From: Candidatus Solibacter usitatus
GTDB taxonomy: Bacteria > Acidobacteriota > Terriglobia > Bryobacterales > Bryobacteraceae
Length of the DNA stretch: 64,000 nt
Assembly: GCA_016213245.1 (NCBI GenBank)
Contig: JACRBC010000021.1
Coordinates: 45,252-109,251 of the forward strand
Direction: 5' to 3'
Shown here: piece by piece, positions 11,553 through 21,980 of the stretch
How positions within the stretch are numbered: the stretch's first letter is position 1
Layout: every line of letters starts with the position of its first letter
Position numbers and translations under genes: made by a program
The notes under the pieces: generated by a model
Seen by the model: the letters and a program-made list of their open reading frames with translations, nothing else
Databases searched by the model: none
What the model was told of the DNA's origin: nothing

Positions 11553-13925
11553 TTATTTCGTCACGGGAGGCGCTGGCGCCTCGTCTGCCGATCCCGTAAG
11601 CAGGCCCGGCACGGTCTGTGAGAAGACCTCGTCGATGCGCTCGGCGAAGAAGAACTCCATCTCCTTGCGGACGTGCTCGGGCAGGTCGCGCAGGTCCTTG
11701 CGGTTGGCCGCGGGCATGACGACTCGACGGATGCCGGCGCGGCGGGCGGCGAGTACCTTCTCCTTGACGCCGCCGATGGGGAGGACGCGTCCGGTGAGGG
11801 TGATCTCGCCCGTCATGGCGGTATCGGAGCGCGCCACCTTCTTCGAATAGAGCGACGCCAGGGCGACGGCCAGGGTAATGCCGGCCGAGGGACCGTCCTT
11901 GGGGATGGCGCCGGAGGGGACGTGGATGTGGACGCCGGAATCGGAGAAGACGTCGGGGTTGATACCGAAGTCGGCGGCATGCGCCCACAGGAAGCTCTGC
12001 GCGGCCTTGGCCGATTCCTGCATGACGTCGCCGAGCTGGCCGGTGAGGATCATGCCTTTTCCCTTGGGCAGCAGCGTGGCCTCGATGTAGAGGACATCGC
12101 CGCCGGAGGGGGTCCAGGCAAGTCCGGTGGAGACGCCGGGCGGCAGGTTTTCGCGGGCGGGCTCGGGGATGAAGGTCTCCGGGCCGAGCAGATCGACGAT
12201 CATCGCCGGGGCCATGGGCATGGCGCCGGTGCGGCCCTCGGCGAACTTGAGCGCGGCCTTGCGGCAGAGGCTGCCGATGGAGCGCTCCAGGTTGCGCAGG
12301 CCGGCTTCGCGCGTGTAGCACTCGATGATCTTGAGCAGGCCGTCCTCGGGGAATTGAACAAGCTCGGCGTTCAGCCCGGTCTCGGTGAGCTGGCGCGGGA
12401 CCAGGTACTTGTTGGCGATGGCGACCTTTTCCTCTTCGCTGTAGCCGGCCAGGCGGATCACTTCCATGCGGTCCAGCAGGGGCTGGGGCAGCGTGTCGAG
12501 CGAGTTGGCGGTGGTGATGAACATGACCTTGGAGAGGTCAAAAGGCAAGTCGAGGTAGTTGTCGCGAAAGGTGGAGTTCTGCGCCGGGTCGAGCACTTCG
12601 AGCAGGGCGGCGGCGGGGTCGCCGCGGAAGTCGCGGCCGAGCTTGTCCACCTCGTCGAGCATGACCACCGGATTAGCGGAGGCGGCACGGCGCATGGCCT
12701 GAATCAGCCGGCCGGCCATGGCGCCGATGTAGGTCCGGCGATGGCCGCGCAGCTCGCTCTCGTCGTGCAGGCCGCCGAGGGACATGCGCTCGAACTTGCG
12801 GCCGAGGGCCCGGGCGATGGACTGGCCGAGCGAGGTCTTGCCGACGCCGGGCGGTCCGACGAAGCACAGGATGGGGGCCTTGGCGCCGGGATTGCGCTGG
12901 AGCACGCCGAGGTGCTCGAGGATGCGCTCCTTGACGTCCTCCAAGCCGTAGTGATCGTCGTTGAGGATGCCGCGGGCGCGGGCGATGTCGAGGTTGTCCT
13001 CGGTGGCGGCGGTCCACGGCAGTTCGAGAACGAGTTCGAGCCAGGTGCGCAGGACATGGCGCTCGGGCGACTGGTCGGGCAGCCGGTCGAAGCGCTTGTA
13101 CTCGCGCTCGGCCTCCTTGCGCGCCTCGGCCGGCAGCACGGCTTCATCGAGGCGTTTGCGGAGCTCCTCGGTCTCGGCCTTGGCCGGGTCGTCCTCGCCC
13201 AGCTCCTGCTGGATGGCCTTCATCTGGCGGCGGAGGACGTACTCGCGCTGCTCCTTCGACATCTCCTCCTGGGCCTCGGAGACGATCTTCTGGCGGACTT
13301 CCAGGACGCGGATCTCGTCGGTGAGGTACTTCACCGCGAGTTCGAGCGCCTCCTTGAAGGTCACCGCGGCGAGCAGCGCCTGCAATTTGTCCATGTCGAG
13401 GTTGAAGGCTGTGGCCAGCAGCCACATGAGTTTCTGGGGATCGTCGGCGGAGGCCAGCAGAGAGGAGATCTGCTCGGCCGCCTGCGGGTTGGTGCGCTCG
13501 ATGGCCCTGGCTGCGAGCTCAAACAGCGCCGACTGAAGCGCCTTCTCCTCCGAGGTGTGCTCGGTGGTCAGCGGCATGGGGATGGCCTTGGCGCTCAGGT
13601 AGGCCCCGGGCTGCTCCACGGTGACCACGCCGACGCGTTCCAGTCCGGCGGCGACGATCTCGATCAGCGCCGGGGAGGAACGCAGGACCTTGCGGATCTT
13701 CGCCCGCGTGCCGAAGTTATACAGATCGGCCGGGCCGGGAGTTTCGATGGAGGGGTCGCGCTGTCCGATGAGAATCAGCTCGCCCTCGTGGTCCTTGATG
13801 GCGGCTTCGACGGCGGCGCGCGAGGCGTCGCGTCCGATCGACAGCGGCAGGGCGAGCCGCGGGAAGAGAACGATGTTCTTGAGAGGAAGGACGGGAAGTT
13901 GGATGATGTCGGGTTGATCGGACAT
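11553..13925 (-). CDS. lon: Lon ATP-dependent protease
   Basis: This is an AAA+ serine protease that degrades misfolded and regulatory proteins in the cytoplasm. The 790 residues comprise an N-terminal LON substrate-binding domain (IIQLPVLPLKNIVLFPR), a helical linker, the AAA+ module with Walker A GPPGVGKTS and Walker B VMLDEVDKLG, and the protease domain. The catalytic Ser is in PKDGPSAG and the Lys in IGGVKEKVLAARRAG. AGGAGG lies 9 bases before the ATG. The gene is downstream of clpB on the same strand, so two quality-control proteases/chaperones sit together. Expression could be heat-inducible, but no operator is recognised. Confidence 0.97.
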   Translation of the reverse strand: MSDQPDIIQLPVLPLKNIVLFPRLALPLSIGRDASRAAVEAAIKDHEGELILIGQRDPSIETPGPADLYNFGTRAKIRKVLRSSPALIEIVAAGLERVGVVTVEQPGAYLSAKAIPMPLTTEHTSEEKALQSALFELAARAIERTNPQAAEQISSLLASADDPQKLMWLLATAFNLDMDKLQALLAAVTFKEALELAVKYLTDEIRVLEVRQKIVSEAQEEMSKEQREYVLRRQMKAIQQELGEDDPAKAETEELRKRLDEAVLPAEARKEAEREYKRFDRLPDQSPERHVLRTWLELVLELPWTAATEDNLDIARARGILNDDHYGLEDVKERILEHLGVLQRNPGAKAPILCFVGPPGVGKTSLGQSIARALGRKFERMSLGGLHDESELRGHRRTYIGAMAGRLIQAMRRAASANPVVMLDEVDKLGRDFRGDPAAALLEVLDPAQNSTFRDNYLDLPFDLSKVMFITTANSLDTLPQPLLDRMEVIRLAGYSEEEKVAIANKYLVPRQLTETGLNAELVQFPEDGLLKIIECYTREAGLRNLERSIGSLCRKAALKFAEGRTGAMPMAPAMIVDLLGPETFIPEPARENLPPGVSTGLAWTPSGGDVLYIEATLLPKGKGMILTGQLGDVMQESAKAAQSFLWAHAADFGINPDVFSDSGVHIHVPSGAIPKDGPSAGITLAVALASLYSKKVARSDTAMTGEITLTGRVLPIGGVKEKVLAARRAGIRRVVMPAANRKDLRDLPEHVRKEMEFFFAERIDEVFSQTVPGLLTGSADEAPAPPVTK

Positions 13926-13978
13926 TGCTGAATTCCTCCTGGCTCAGTGATAGCAGATTCGCGAATCGAATTCGGTGC

Positions 13979-14004
13979 GGGGGACACACTGAAGTGTGTC
14001 CCCC
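13979..14004. repeat. REP-like perfect palindrome between clpB and lon
   Basis: GGGGGACACACT and AGTGTGTCCCCC form a 12-bp inverted repeat around GA; allowing a tetraloop, it gives an 11-bp hairpin. It begins 8 bases past the clpB stop. On neither strand is it followed by a T tract, so it is not a standard intrinsic terminator. The GGGGACACACT...AGTGTGTCCCC form resembles extragenic palindromes scattered through several bacterial genomes. No second copy was seen in this window. Confidence 0.7.
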
Positions 14005-14011
14005 AGGTTTC

Positions 14012-16561
14012 TTATTGCGAGGCCGCTGGCTCCCTTTGTTCCAGCGTCAATTCGCCGCGATTGTCGGAGACGAGCAGGTGCTGCCCGTCGCGGATCTTGC
14101 CTTCGAGGATGGCGCGGGCGATGCGGTTTTCCAGCTCGCGCTGAATGGCGCGTTTGAGCGGGCGGGCGCCGAAGTCGGGCTCGTAGCCCACGGTGACCAG
14201 GTGGTCGCGGGCGCCGTCGGTCAGTTCAAGCGTGATGTGGCGGGCCTCCAGGCGCGGGCGCAGACGCTCAATCTGGATGTCCACGATGCGGCGCAGGTGC
14301 TCCACGCGCAATGGATGGAAGATGACGATGTCGTCGATGCGGTTCAGAAACTCCGGCCGGAATGTCTTGCGCAACTCTTCCATGGCGGTGGCATGGTTGG
14401 AGGTCATAATCAGGATGGCGTTGCGGAAGTCGACCGTGCGGCCCTGGCCGTCTGTCAGGCGCCCATCGTCCATCACCTGCAGCAGGACGTTGAAGACGTC
14501 GGGGTGAGCCTTCTCAATCTCGTCGAACAGGATGACGGCGTAGGGCCGCCGGCGCACGGCCTCGGTGAGTTGGCCGCCCTCCTCGAAGCCGACGTAGCCC
14601 GGGGGCGCGCCGATCAGCCGTGAGACGTTGTGCTTCTCCTGGTACTCCGACATGTCGAGGCGGATGAGCGCCTTCTCGTCGTCGAAGAGCGTTTCAGCCA
14701 GGGCGCGCGCCAGCTCGGTCTTGCCGACACCCGTAGGCCCGAGGAAGAGAAACGTCCCGATGGGACGGCGCGGATCGTTCAGGCCGGCGCGGGCGCGCTG
14801 CACCGCCTCCGACACCACCTGCACGGCCTCATCCTGGCCGACCACGCGGCGGTGAAGTTGAACGGCCAGGTGGAGCAGCTTGTGCAATTCGCCCTCCAGC
14901 AGCTTGGTGACCGGAATACCGGTCCAGCGAGCGACCACTGTGGCGATGTCCTCCTCGTCGACCTCCTCCTTGAGCAGGCGGTTGCGCGAGTCCTTCTCCG
15001 CCAGAGCGCGCTCCTCGTCGAACAGGGACTTTTCCAGGCCGATCAGCGTGCCGAACTTCAGCTCGGCGACCTTGCCCAGGTCGTAGGCGCGCTCGGCGAT
15101 CTCGATCTGCTGCTTGGTGGCCTCAATCCGCTGGCGCAAGTCGCGCAGCTTCTGCACGGCGTCTTTTTCGCCCTGCCAGCGGCCCTTGAGCTCGTCGGCC
15201 TCCTTGTTGAGCGAGAAGAGCTCCTCTTCGAGCTTGGCCAGACGCTCGCGGGACGACTCGTCGGTCTCCTTCTTCAAAGCCTCCCGTTCGATTTCGAGCT
15301 GGAGTTTGCGACGCAGCTTCTCGTCCAGCTCGCCCGGCAGGGAGTCGATCTCGGTGCGCAGCCGGGCGGCGGCTTCGTCCACCAGGTCGATCGCCTTGTC
15401 GGGGAGGAAGCGTTCGGTAATGTAGCGATCAGATAGGGTCGCGGCCGCCACCAGGGCGGTGTCCTTGATGCGCACGCCGTGGTGGACCTCGTAGCGCTCC
15501 TTCAGGCCGCGCAGGATCGAAATCGTGTCCTCCACCGAGGGCTGATCGACGGTCACCGGCTGAAACCGGCGCTCCAGGGCGGCGTCCTTCTCGATGTACT
15601 TGCGGTATTCGTCCAGCGTGGTGGCGCCGACGCAGTGCAGCTCGCCGCGAGCCAGCATCGGCTTCAGCAGATTGCCGGCATCCATGGCGCCTTCGGCCTT
15701 GCCCGCGCCGACGACGGTGTGGAGCTCGTCGATGAAGAGGATGATCTGGCCGTTGGAAGCGGCCACTTCCTTCAGCACGGCCTTCAGGCGCTCTTCGAAT
15801 TCGCCGCGGAACTTGGCCCCGGCAATGAGAGCGCCCATGTCGAGGGCGACGACGCGTTTCTCCTTCAGGCCCTCCGGCACGTCGCCGCGGACGATGCGCT
15901 GGGCCAGCCCCTCGGCGATGGCCGTCTTGCCGACGCCGGGCTCACCGATCAGTACCGGGTTGTTCTTGGTGCGGCGGGAGAGCACCTGGATGATGCGGCG
16001 GATCTCGTCGTCGCGGCCGATCACAGGGTCCAGTTTGCCCTTGGATGCCTCCGCGGTCAGGTCCCGGCCGTAGGTCTCCAGCGCCTGGTAGGTGTTTTCC
16101 GGGTTCTGGGTGGTCACCCGCTGCGAGCCGCGCACTTCGCGCACGGCCTGGTCCAGGCGGGCGCGGGTCAGGCCGGCGTCGGAGAGGATCTGGCGCGAAA
16201 TCCCGTTGCCTTCAAACAGCGCCAGCAGGAGGTGCTCGACGGAGACAAAATCGTCCTTGAGTTTGCGGGCCTCCTGCTCGGCGTTGGCCACCACCGCCGC
16301 CAGCCGCTGCGTGAGGTACATCCCGGAGCCGGAGGTGGTCACCTTGGGGAGCTTTTCCAATTCCGACAGCAAGCGGCGGTGGATCGGTTCCAGGTTCAGC
16401 CCGGCTTTGAGCAGAATGGTGGTCGACAGGCCGTTTTCCTGCTCCAGGAGCGCCAGAAAGAGGTGCTCGACATCCACCTGCTGGTGGGAGAGCCGCGCGG
16501 CCAGGGTCTGAGCAGACGAGAGGGCCAGTTGGGATCTTTCGGTGAAGCGTGAGAGGTCCAT
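14012..16561 (-). CDS. clpB: ATP-dependent chaperone ClpB
   Basis: ClpB is a hexameric disaggregase that works with DnaK. The 849 residues comprise the Clp N-domain ([18 protein letters not shown]), a first AAA+ module (Walker [10 protein letters not shown]), a long coiled-coil middle domain (about 400-530, rich in E/K/L/R) and a second AAA+ module (GPTGVGKTE). The middle domain separates ClpB from ClpA and ClpC. The frame opens at 16600, but the ATG at 16561 matches the family start and has GGAG 8 bases upstream. I see no clear CIRCE or HAIR operator in the 90 bases upstream. Confidence 0.97.
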   Translation of the reverse strand: MDLSRFTERSQLALSSAQTLAARLSHQQVDVEHLFLALLEQENGLSTTILLKAGLNLEPIHRRLLSELEKLPKVTTSGSGMYLTQRLAAVVANAEQEARKLKDDFVSVEHLLLALFEGNGISRQILSDAGLTRARLDQAVREVRGSQRVTTQNPENTYQALETYGRDLTAEASKGKLDPVIGRDDEIRRIIQVLSRRTKNNPVLIGEPGVGKTAIAEGLAQRIVRGDVPEGLKEKRVVALDMGALIAGAKFRGEFEERLKAVLKEVAASNGQIILFIDELHTVVGAGKAEGAMDAGNLLKPMLARGELHCVGATTLDEYRKYIEKDAALERRFQPVTVDQPSVEDTISILRGLKERYEVHHGVRIKDTALVAAATLSDRYITERFLPDKAIDLVDEAAARLRTEIDSLPGELDEKLRRKLQLEIEREALKKETDESSRERLAKLEEELFSLNKEADELKGRWQGEKDAVQKLRDLRQRIEATKQQIEIAERAYDLGKVAELKFGTLIGLEKSLFDEERALAEKDSRNRLLKEEVDEEDIATVVARWTGIPVTKLLEGELHKLLHLAVQLHRRVVGQDEAVQVVSEAVQRARAGLNDPRRPIGTFLFLGPTGVGKTELARALAETLFDDEKALIRLDMSEYQEKHNVSRLIGAPPGYVGFEEGGQLTEAVRRRPYAVILFDEIEKAHPDVFNVLLQVMDDGRLTDGQGRTVDFRNAILIMTSNHATAMEELRKTFRPEFLNRIDDIVIFHPLRVEHLRRIVDIQIERLRPRLEARHITLELTDGARDHLVTVGYEPDFGARPLKRAIQRELENRIARAILEGKIRDGQHLLVSDNRGELTLEQREPAASQ

Positions 16562-16648
16562 GATGAGAGCTCCGTGCTTCCATTGAAACACGAGTCGCAC
16601 ACATGAGCAAGTACATATCCGATAATTTGAGCGTGACTATATCACATT

Positions 16649-19048
16649 TTACCGGACGCTCAAGCCCAGGGCATTGAAGAGCAGCCGGAACGTTCCAAAG
16701 CTCTGCCCCCGGAACTGCGGCCGGAAGCCGAACAGCACCACGTGCCCCTGGCCCAGGCGGGCGTCCACGACAGCCGCCTTACCGGCGGCGACCCGCTCGC
16801 CGGAGAGCCAGCCGGAGGCGAGCAGTTCTTTGCTGGCATACCAGACCGCCGCTTTCACCTCCCGTTCGCCCTTGTTGAACTCCGGCAGCACGGTGATTTC
16901 AAAGGCCTGCCCTCCGGTGGAGGTCGCGTAGGCCTCTTTCGGCATGCCGGCGGCCAGCGGGTGGGCAGGATCGGTGGTGATGCGGAGAATCGACCCTGGG
17001 CAATACCAGGCGCCGGAGGACTCCCCCTCGGCGCCTGCCCGAATGAGCCCTCGGACGCCGATCGGGAACAGCTCCAGGGGCAATTCGGAGGCCGAGTCCA
17101 GGGTGACGAGGGTGCCGCCCTGTTCGACGAATTCCTGCAGGTTGCGTGCGCCCTCCAGTCCGATGCCGCCGGTGAATTCCGGCCGCTGGGCGTTCTTGGC
17201 GTCGGCGAAGCTCTGCCAGTCGGCCCGGCCCTGGCTCTCCCCCTGGCGGCTGCCGTGGAGGATGGAGGCCATCGACTGCTGGGCGAGAATGATGGCGTCG
17301 TACTTCCGCCTGAGCGCTCCGGCCCGGATCTCGTCGTTGCGCACCAGGGAGTGATCGATGTGGAAGTAGTCCAGGACCCACTGGGTCCAGCCGGTGTCGA
17401 TGTTGGCGGTATATGGGCTGTAGAGCGCCACCCTTGGTCTCTGAGCCCCGCCATTGGGGAACCAGGAGGCGGGCGGGGCAGAAGGAACGATATCGGCGAC
17501 CGCTTCCGTGCGGATGTCGATGGGCTGATCGATGCGGTCGAATTGAACTCCCATCTGGAAGGGCAGGGTCCAGCCGGCCAGGTCGTAGGGACGCCTGGTG
17601 GGGCCGGTGGCGCCGGAACGGATTTCGGGGTACTTCTGTGGCTCCATGAGATCGACCAGGTAGGGACGGAAGGGCTGGGAGGCGAGCAGCACGTAGTCGC
17701 CCTGTGCCCAGCTCTTGCCGTTGAGGTTGAAGGCGGAGGCGGCGCGGCGGACCTCGACGCCAGACGCCTGCATGCGCCGCAACATCTCCACCGCGGCCCA
17801 GGCAGCGGGCTGCGAAGCGGGGATCACGTAGGCATAGGGACCGCCCTTCTTCCCGGCTTCGATCTGTGCGCTGGCCATCTGCCAGGCTTTCAGCAGGAAG
17901 TGGTCCGGGCGCGATGCGGCCAGTTCCAGGATGGCGAAGTCGGCGGTGAGTATGTAGTCCACGGCGTCCATGAGCGCCCAGCGGCCGCCCAGCCAGGGTC
18001 TCTGGTAAAACACGGTCGGCTCCCGGGCGGGGATGCCGGAAGAGAAGCGCTCCGGGATTTCCGACGGCTGGTAGACCCTTGGCGTGGCGTACTGGTAGAG
18101 CGCGGTCTCGGTGAGGATGCCGTGCATGTTGTGGAAGGCCGGCGCCGAGCGCAGGCCGCCGTTCCACCAGGCGTCGAAGTTCAGGTAGGAGATGGCGCCG
18201 GGCTTGTTCTCGCGGGCGAAGCGCTCCTTCATGGCGGAGCCAATCAGGTTGATGCCCTCCATCACGGCCGACGGGATGTGCGGATTGAGCGGCTCGGCGT
18301 AGGGGGGGATGAAGATGCGCGCCGGGAAGGGCGCCACCTGGTGCTGGTTGTAGACAATATGCGGGAACCACTCGCGGAAGAGCAGCCGCGAGACATGGCG
18401 CGTCTCGGGCAGGTTGAGCATGAACCAGTCGCGGTTGTTGTCGTGGCCGGCGTACTTCTGATAGAGCTGCGGCAACGGGGCCAGCTCGTGCGGCGTACCC
18501 AGGTTCTGCCGGTACCACGACGCCGTCATATCCAGGCCGTCGGGATTGATGACAGGAACCTGCATGAGGATCACGTTGTCGCGGATGCGGCGGATCTCGT
18601 CGCTCTCGCCGGTGAGCATGCGGTAGGCCAGGTGCGGGGCGTGCTGGGCCGGGGCGACCTCGGTGGCATGCAGCCCGGAGTCGATCCAGACGATGGCCTT
18701 GCCTTCGGCGGCGAGTTTGGCGGCCTCTTGCCCGGTTGCCAGGCCAAGCGCCAGGCGGCGGTTGATCTCGCGGTAGCGCTCCAGGCGCTTGAGGTTCTCA
18801 GCCGAGCTGATGAAGGCCACATACATGGGCCGGCCTTCGGAGCTCTGGCCGAACTCGACCAGGCGGATGCGGTCCGACGAGGCGGCCAGCTTCTTGAAGT
18901 AACCGGTGAGCTCGGCGTAGTTGGCGAGTTTGTAATCCTCGCCGGGCGTAAAGCCGAAGTGCTCCTTGGGAGTGGGGACGGCGGCGCAGAGTGCGATGGC
19001 CGTAAGGGCGAGGAAGGTGCGGCGTACGATGGCCTGGCGCTGAGGCAT
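16649..19048 (-). CDS. secreted M14-family zinc carboxypeptidase-like protein
   Basis: The 799-residue protein has a signal peptide (about residues 7-24, ending CAAVP) and an M14 peptidase domain. The zinc motif HATE is at 127-130 (IDSGLHATEVAP), with NPDG (substrate pocket region), DNNRDW and NQHQ following. The C-terminal ~250 residues (from about GVQFDRIDQP) form a glutamine-amidotransferase-like domain often fused to such M14 proteins in acidobacteria and Bacteroidetes. Substrate is unknown. The frame is open upstream to 19180, but the ATG at 19048 gives the signal peptide. Only 17 bases separate it from the divergent amidase gene. Confidence 0.88.
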   Translation of the reverse strand: MPQRQAIVRRTFLALTAIALCAAVPTPKEHFGFTPGEDYKLANYAELTGYFKKLAASSDRIRLVEFGQSSEGRPMYVAFISSAENLKRLERYREINRRLALGLATGQEAAKLAAEGKAIVWIDSGLHATEVAPAQHAPHLAYRMLTGESDEIRRIRDNVILMQVPVINPDGLDMTASWYRQNLGTPHELAPLPQLYQKYAGHDNNRDWFMLNLPETRHVSRLLFREWFPHIVYNQHQVAPFPARIFIPPYAEPLNPHIPSAVMEGINLIGSAMKERFARENKPGAISYLNFDAWWNGGLRSAPAFHNMHGILTETALYQYATPRVYQPSEIPERFSSGIPAREPTVFYQRPWLGGRWALMDAVDYILTADFAILELAASRPDHFLLKAWQMASAQIEAGKKGGPYAYVIPASQPAAWAAVEMLRRMQASGVEVRRAASAFNLNGKSWAQGDYVLLASQPFRPYLVDLMEPQKYPEIRSGATGPTRRPYDLAGWTLPFQMGVQFDRIDQPIDIRTEAVADIVPSAPPASWFPNGGAQRPRVALYSPYTANIDTGWTQWVLDYFHIDHSLVRNDEIRAGALRRKYDAIILAQQSMASILHGSRQGESQGRADWQSFADAKNAQRPEFTGGIGLEGARNLQEFVEQGGTLVTLDSASELPLELFPIGVRGLIRAGAEGESSGAWYCPGSILRITTDPAHPLAAGMPKEAYATSTGGQAFEITVLPEFNKGEREVKAAVWYASKELLASGWLSGERVAAGKAAVVDARLGQGHVVLFGFRPQFRGQSFGTFRLLFNALGLSVR

Positions 19049-19065
19049 ATGGAACAATCGTATGT

Positions 19066-19983
19066 ATGTCTGGCGCACCCGGCAACCTGTTCCGCATCGG
19101 ATTGGTGCAGACGGCCTGCTCCACCGAGCCGTCCGAGAACGTCGAGAAGGCGGTGGCGAAGCTGCGCGAGGCCGCGGCACGCGGCGCGCAGGTGGTGTGT
19201 CTGCAGGAGCTGTTCCGCTCGCAGTACTTTTGCCGCGAGCAGAATCCGGATCTGTTTCAACTGGCGGAGGCCATACCGGGGCCGAGCACGGAGCTGCTGG
19301 GGCAAATCGCGGCCGAGCTCGGCATCGTGATCATCGCCAGCCTCTTTGAGCGGCGCGCCGCCGGGCTGTACCACAACACCGCCGCCGTGCTGAACGCCGA
19401 CGGATCGCTGGCCGGCATCTACAGGAAGATGCACATCCCGGACGACCCACTGTATTTCGAGAAGTTCTACTTCACGCCGGGCGACCTGGGATTTCTGAAC
19501 TTCGACACTCCCTTTGGGCGGATTGGCGTGCAGGTGTGTTGGGACCAGTGGTATCCGGAGGGGGCGCGTCTCACCGCCATGCAGGGCGCCGATGTGCTGT
19601 TTTATCCCACCGCCATCGGCTGGCACCCGGCCGAGAAGCAAGCCGTGGGGGAGTCGCAGCTCGACGCCTGGCGCACCGTGCAGCGCGGCCACGCCATCGC
19701 CAACGGAGTATATGTGGCCGCGGTGAACCGCGTGGGGATCGAGGGCGCGCCCGGCTGCGAACTTGAATTCTGGGGCAACAGCTTTGTGGCCGACCCCTTT
19801 GGCGTCATGCTGGCGGAGGCGTCCCGGGAACGCGAGGAAGTGCTGATTGTCGAGTGCGACAGGAGGCGGATCGAAGACGTCAGGCGGAACTGGCCCTTCT
19901 TCCGCGACCGGCGCGTCGACCATTTCGGAGCCATCACTGAGCGATGGGGCGATTCTTCTGAATTACAGACACCACTATCCTAA
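19066..19983 (+). CDS. aguB: carbon-nitrogen hydrolase, N-carbamoylputrescine amidase-like
   Basis: This 305-residue nitrilase-superfamily enzyme has the triad Glu48 (LQELFRSQYFC), Lys121 (YRKMHIPDD) and Cys158 (VQVCWDQWYPE). The YFCREQ and MHIPDDP...YEKFYF-like segments match AguB, which converts N-carbamoylputrescine to putrescine, CO2 and ammonia in the agmatine route of polyamine synthesis. No agmatine deiminase is in the window, so the exact substrate is inferred from family resemblance. Confidence 0.85.
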   Translation: MSGAPGNLFRIGLVQTACSTEPSENVEKAVAKLREAAARGAQVVCLQELFRSQYFCREQNPDLFQLAEAIPGPSTELLGQIAAELGIVIIASLFERRAAGLYHNTAAVLNADGSLAGIYRKMHIPDDPLYFEKFYFTPGDLGFLNFDTPFGRIGVQVCWDQWYPEGARLTAMQGADVLFYPTAIGWHPAEKQAVGESQLDAWRTVQRGHAIANGVYVAAVNRVGIEGAPGCELEFWGNSFVADPFGVMLAEASREREEVLIVECDRRRIEDVRRNWPFFRDRRVDHFGAITERWGDSSELQTPLS

Positions 19984-20091
19984 ATAGACGGCCCTCATTC
20001 CCACTATTCAGCCGGTCGTGGATCGTCCCATGCGAGCCGCCAGATGGCACTCGAAGGCCCGAAGTCGGCGTTCCCCCTACTCTGAGGTATG

Positions 20092-20195
20092 GGTGTAAAC
20101 ACCTAGTTGCGACGGAAAAACTACTGCTTGTCTCGAACATTCATTTTTTTGTGCCGAATGATGCCCATCAGGCAAGCACAATGAGAAAGTCAGCT
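20092..20195 (+). promoter_or_regulatory. upstream region of the first TadG-like gene, with palindrome GGTGTAAACACC
   Basis: A 12-base perfect palindrome lies at 20092-20103. The region from about 20110 to the ATG resembles the region before the second TadG-like gene (about 22510-22588): both share a CGGAA-A-rich block, a T-rich block ending TTTGTG and 41-42 bases from there to the start codon. This suggests that the promoter was duplicated with the gene. No strong -35/-10 pair is called. Confidence 0.35.
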
Positions 20196-21482
20196 ATGCC
20201 GTACCGCACCCTTTGCTCAACAGAAAGCGGCCGGCGCCAGACCGGTCAGGTCTTACTGATCGGTACTGTGATCGGGACCATGCTGTTCGCCATGGTGGGC
20301 CTGGGCCTGGATACCGGCTACGTTTACTACCAGAAACGAAAGATCCAGTCGGCCGCCGACGCCGCGGCCATCGCGGCAGTGGTTGAAACGAGCAAGGGCA
20401 CTGACGCCAACTATGTCCAGGCCGGGCGCGACGATGCAAACCTGAACGGCTTCGAGCATGGCGTGGCAGGTGTTACCGCCAACTTGCTCAAGCCGCCGGT
20501 CAGCGGACCCCATGCCGGGGACCCGCAGTATGTCACGGCGGTGGTTACCAAAGACGTGAAGACGTATTTTCTGGGCCTGCTGAGCCTCGATTCCATGAAG
20601 GTGACCGCCAGGGCGGAGGCCCGACTGGGCCCCGGCGCCAGTTGCGTTTATCTGATGGACCCCTCGGCGGACGATGAGTTCCGCGTCGCTGGCGCCTACA
20701 GCGCCTCCTGCGGCCTGATGGCGAACTCCAACTCACCGAAGGCTCTGAACCTGGACGACGGCTCGGCCAGGGCCACCCGTTTCGCCACCAACGGGCGCTA
20801 CGTAGGGAACTTCAATCCCGTGCCGTCCATCAACCAACCGCGTGTTCCGGATCCGCTGGCCTATCTGCAACCGCCGGCCTTCCCCGCCGCGAACTACTAC
20901 GGCGTCACGGTCACTAACAGCACGCCGTTGAATCCGGGAGTCTATCACGGCGGCATCAAGGTGGCGGCAGGCGTACAGGCCTTCTTCAATCCCGGCATTT
21001 ACGTGCTCAACGGCGGCGGGCTGGCAACATCGGGGGGGCCCACCTCCTTCCTGACCGGGATTGGTGTGTCGTTCTACTTCACCGCGCGGCAACCTGTGCC
21101 CACACCTCCGGCGGGCTTCAACGTCAGCAGCGCGAACACGCCGGGAAGATTCCTGCTCAACGGCGAGGGCGGCTTCGACCTGCGGGCGCCCACCAGCGGC
21201 GAGATGGCCGGAATCCTGTTCTTCCAGGACCGCGACCCCGCCAACCAGGCCGGCCCGTTCGATGTCCAGGGAACCAACAGCACTCGAATCGAGGGTGTGG
21301 TCTACATCCCGGGCTCGGCCTTCCTCTATCAGAACCACACGGGCAACACGGCGGACTACACCATCATCGTTTCCAAGACACTCCGGCTGGATGGAGGCGG
21401 CGCCAACCTCACCATCCGCAACGACTATTCCAGCCTGGCGAACGGGTCGCCCCTCAGGGCCACGCCCGTTCTCACCCGTTGA
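20196..21482 (+). CDS. TadG-like pilus-assembly/secreted protein, copy 1
   Basis: The 428-residue protein has the TadG N-terminal signature: a basic leader, a single membrane helix (GQVLLIGTVIGTMLFAMVGL, about residues 17-36), then DTGYVYYQKRKIQSAADAAAIAA, in which the AADAAA segment is typical of Flp pilus-assembly TadG. The remainder is a predicted exported beta-rich domain with no von Willebrand motif recognised. The frame opens at a GTG at 20151, but the ATG at 20196 gives exactly the length of the paralogue at 22589, with which it aligns without gaps at about 80% identity by hand. Two TadE-like genes follow immediately, so a pilin-like assembly role is likely. Confidence 0.8.
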   Translation: MPYRTLCSTESGRRQTGQVLLIGTVIGTMLFAMVGLGLDTGYVYYQKRKIQSAADAAAIAAVVETSKGTDANYVQAGRDDANLNGFEHGVAGVTANLLKPPVSGPHAGDPQYVTAVVTKDVKTYFLGLLSLDSMKVTARAEARLGPGASCVYLMDPSADDEFRVAGAYSASCGLMANSNSPKALNLDDGSARATRFATNGRYVGNFNPVPSINQPRVPDPLAYLQPPAFPAANYYGVTVTNSTPLNPGVYHGGIKVAAGVQAFFNPGIYVLNGGGLATSGGPTSFLTGIGVSFYFTARQPVPTPPAGFNVSSANTPGRFLLNGEGGFDLRAPTSGEMAGILFFQDRDPANQAGPFDVQGTNSTRIEGVVYIPGSAFLYQNHTGNTADYTIIVSKTLRLDGGGANLTIRNDYSSLANGSPLRATPVLTR

Positions 21483-21510
21483 CCGTCCGAACCACCCGGG
21501 AGATTCGACG

Positions 21511-21969
21511 ATGATCGCCACCATCAACTTCTCCACTCGCCGCCGGAGGCAGAAGGGCGGCGCCGTGATTGAAATGGCCTTGCTGGGCCCAATCCTGATC
21601 CTGCTCACGGCCGGGGCCATCGACATCGCGCGCGTCATGTACACCGGCATGGAAGCGGCCACCGCGGCGCGCGCCGGCGTTCAGTACGGCGCCCAATCGA
21701 CTGAAACGTCCACCGACTACGCCGGCATGCAGACCACGGCCATCAACGCCGCGCCCAACGTATCCGGGCTCACTGCCACTGCTTCGAAGATCTGTACCTG
21801 TTCCACAATCGGGGCTGGCACGGTGGCCTGCAACGCCGCCTGCGGCAGCGGGTCGCTGAAGGCGTATGTGACAGTCACCAGCCGCATCGCTTTCCGGACA
21901 GTGTTGCCTTATCCCGGCGTGCCGTCCAGCATACCCGTCAAGCAAACAGTGTGGATGAGGGTCCAATGA
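21511..21969 (+). CDS. TadE-like pseudopilin, 1
   Basis: The 152-residue protein has a short basic N-terminus (RRRRQKGGA) followed by the TadE hallmark VIEMALLGPILILLTAGAIDIARVMY: a Glu at the head of one hydrophobic helix, as in type IV-like pseudopilins processed by a prepilin peptidase. The C-terminal part contains a small cysteine cluster (KICTCSTIGAGTVACNAACG). GGGAGA lies 8 bases before the ATG. It is 28 bases behind copy 1 of TadG and is followed, within 11 bases, by a second TadE-like gene. Confidence 0.85.
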   Translation: MIATINFSTRRRRQKGGAVIEMALLGPILILLTAGAIDIARVMYTGMEAATAARAGVQYGAQSTETSTDYAGMQTTAINAAPNVSGLTATASKICTCSTIGAGTVACNAACGSGSLKAYVTVTSRIAFRTVLPYPGVPSSIPVKQTVWMRVQ

Positions 21970-21980
21970 GGAGGGCATCC

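Noticed and set aside
13979..14004. Intrinsic terminator of clpB
   Set aside because: The hairpin is strong but neither strand has a following T tract, so it is described as a REP-like palindrome.
20151..20195. GTG start extending the first TadG-like protein by 15 residues
   Set aside because: The extension has no counterpart in the ungapped paralogue, where the same region contains a stop.
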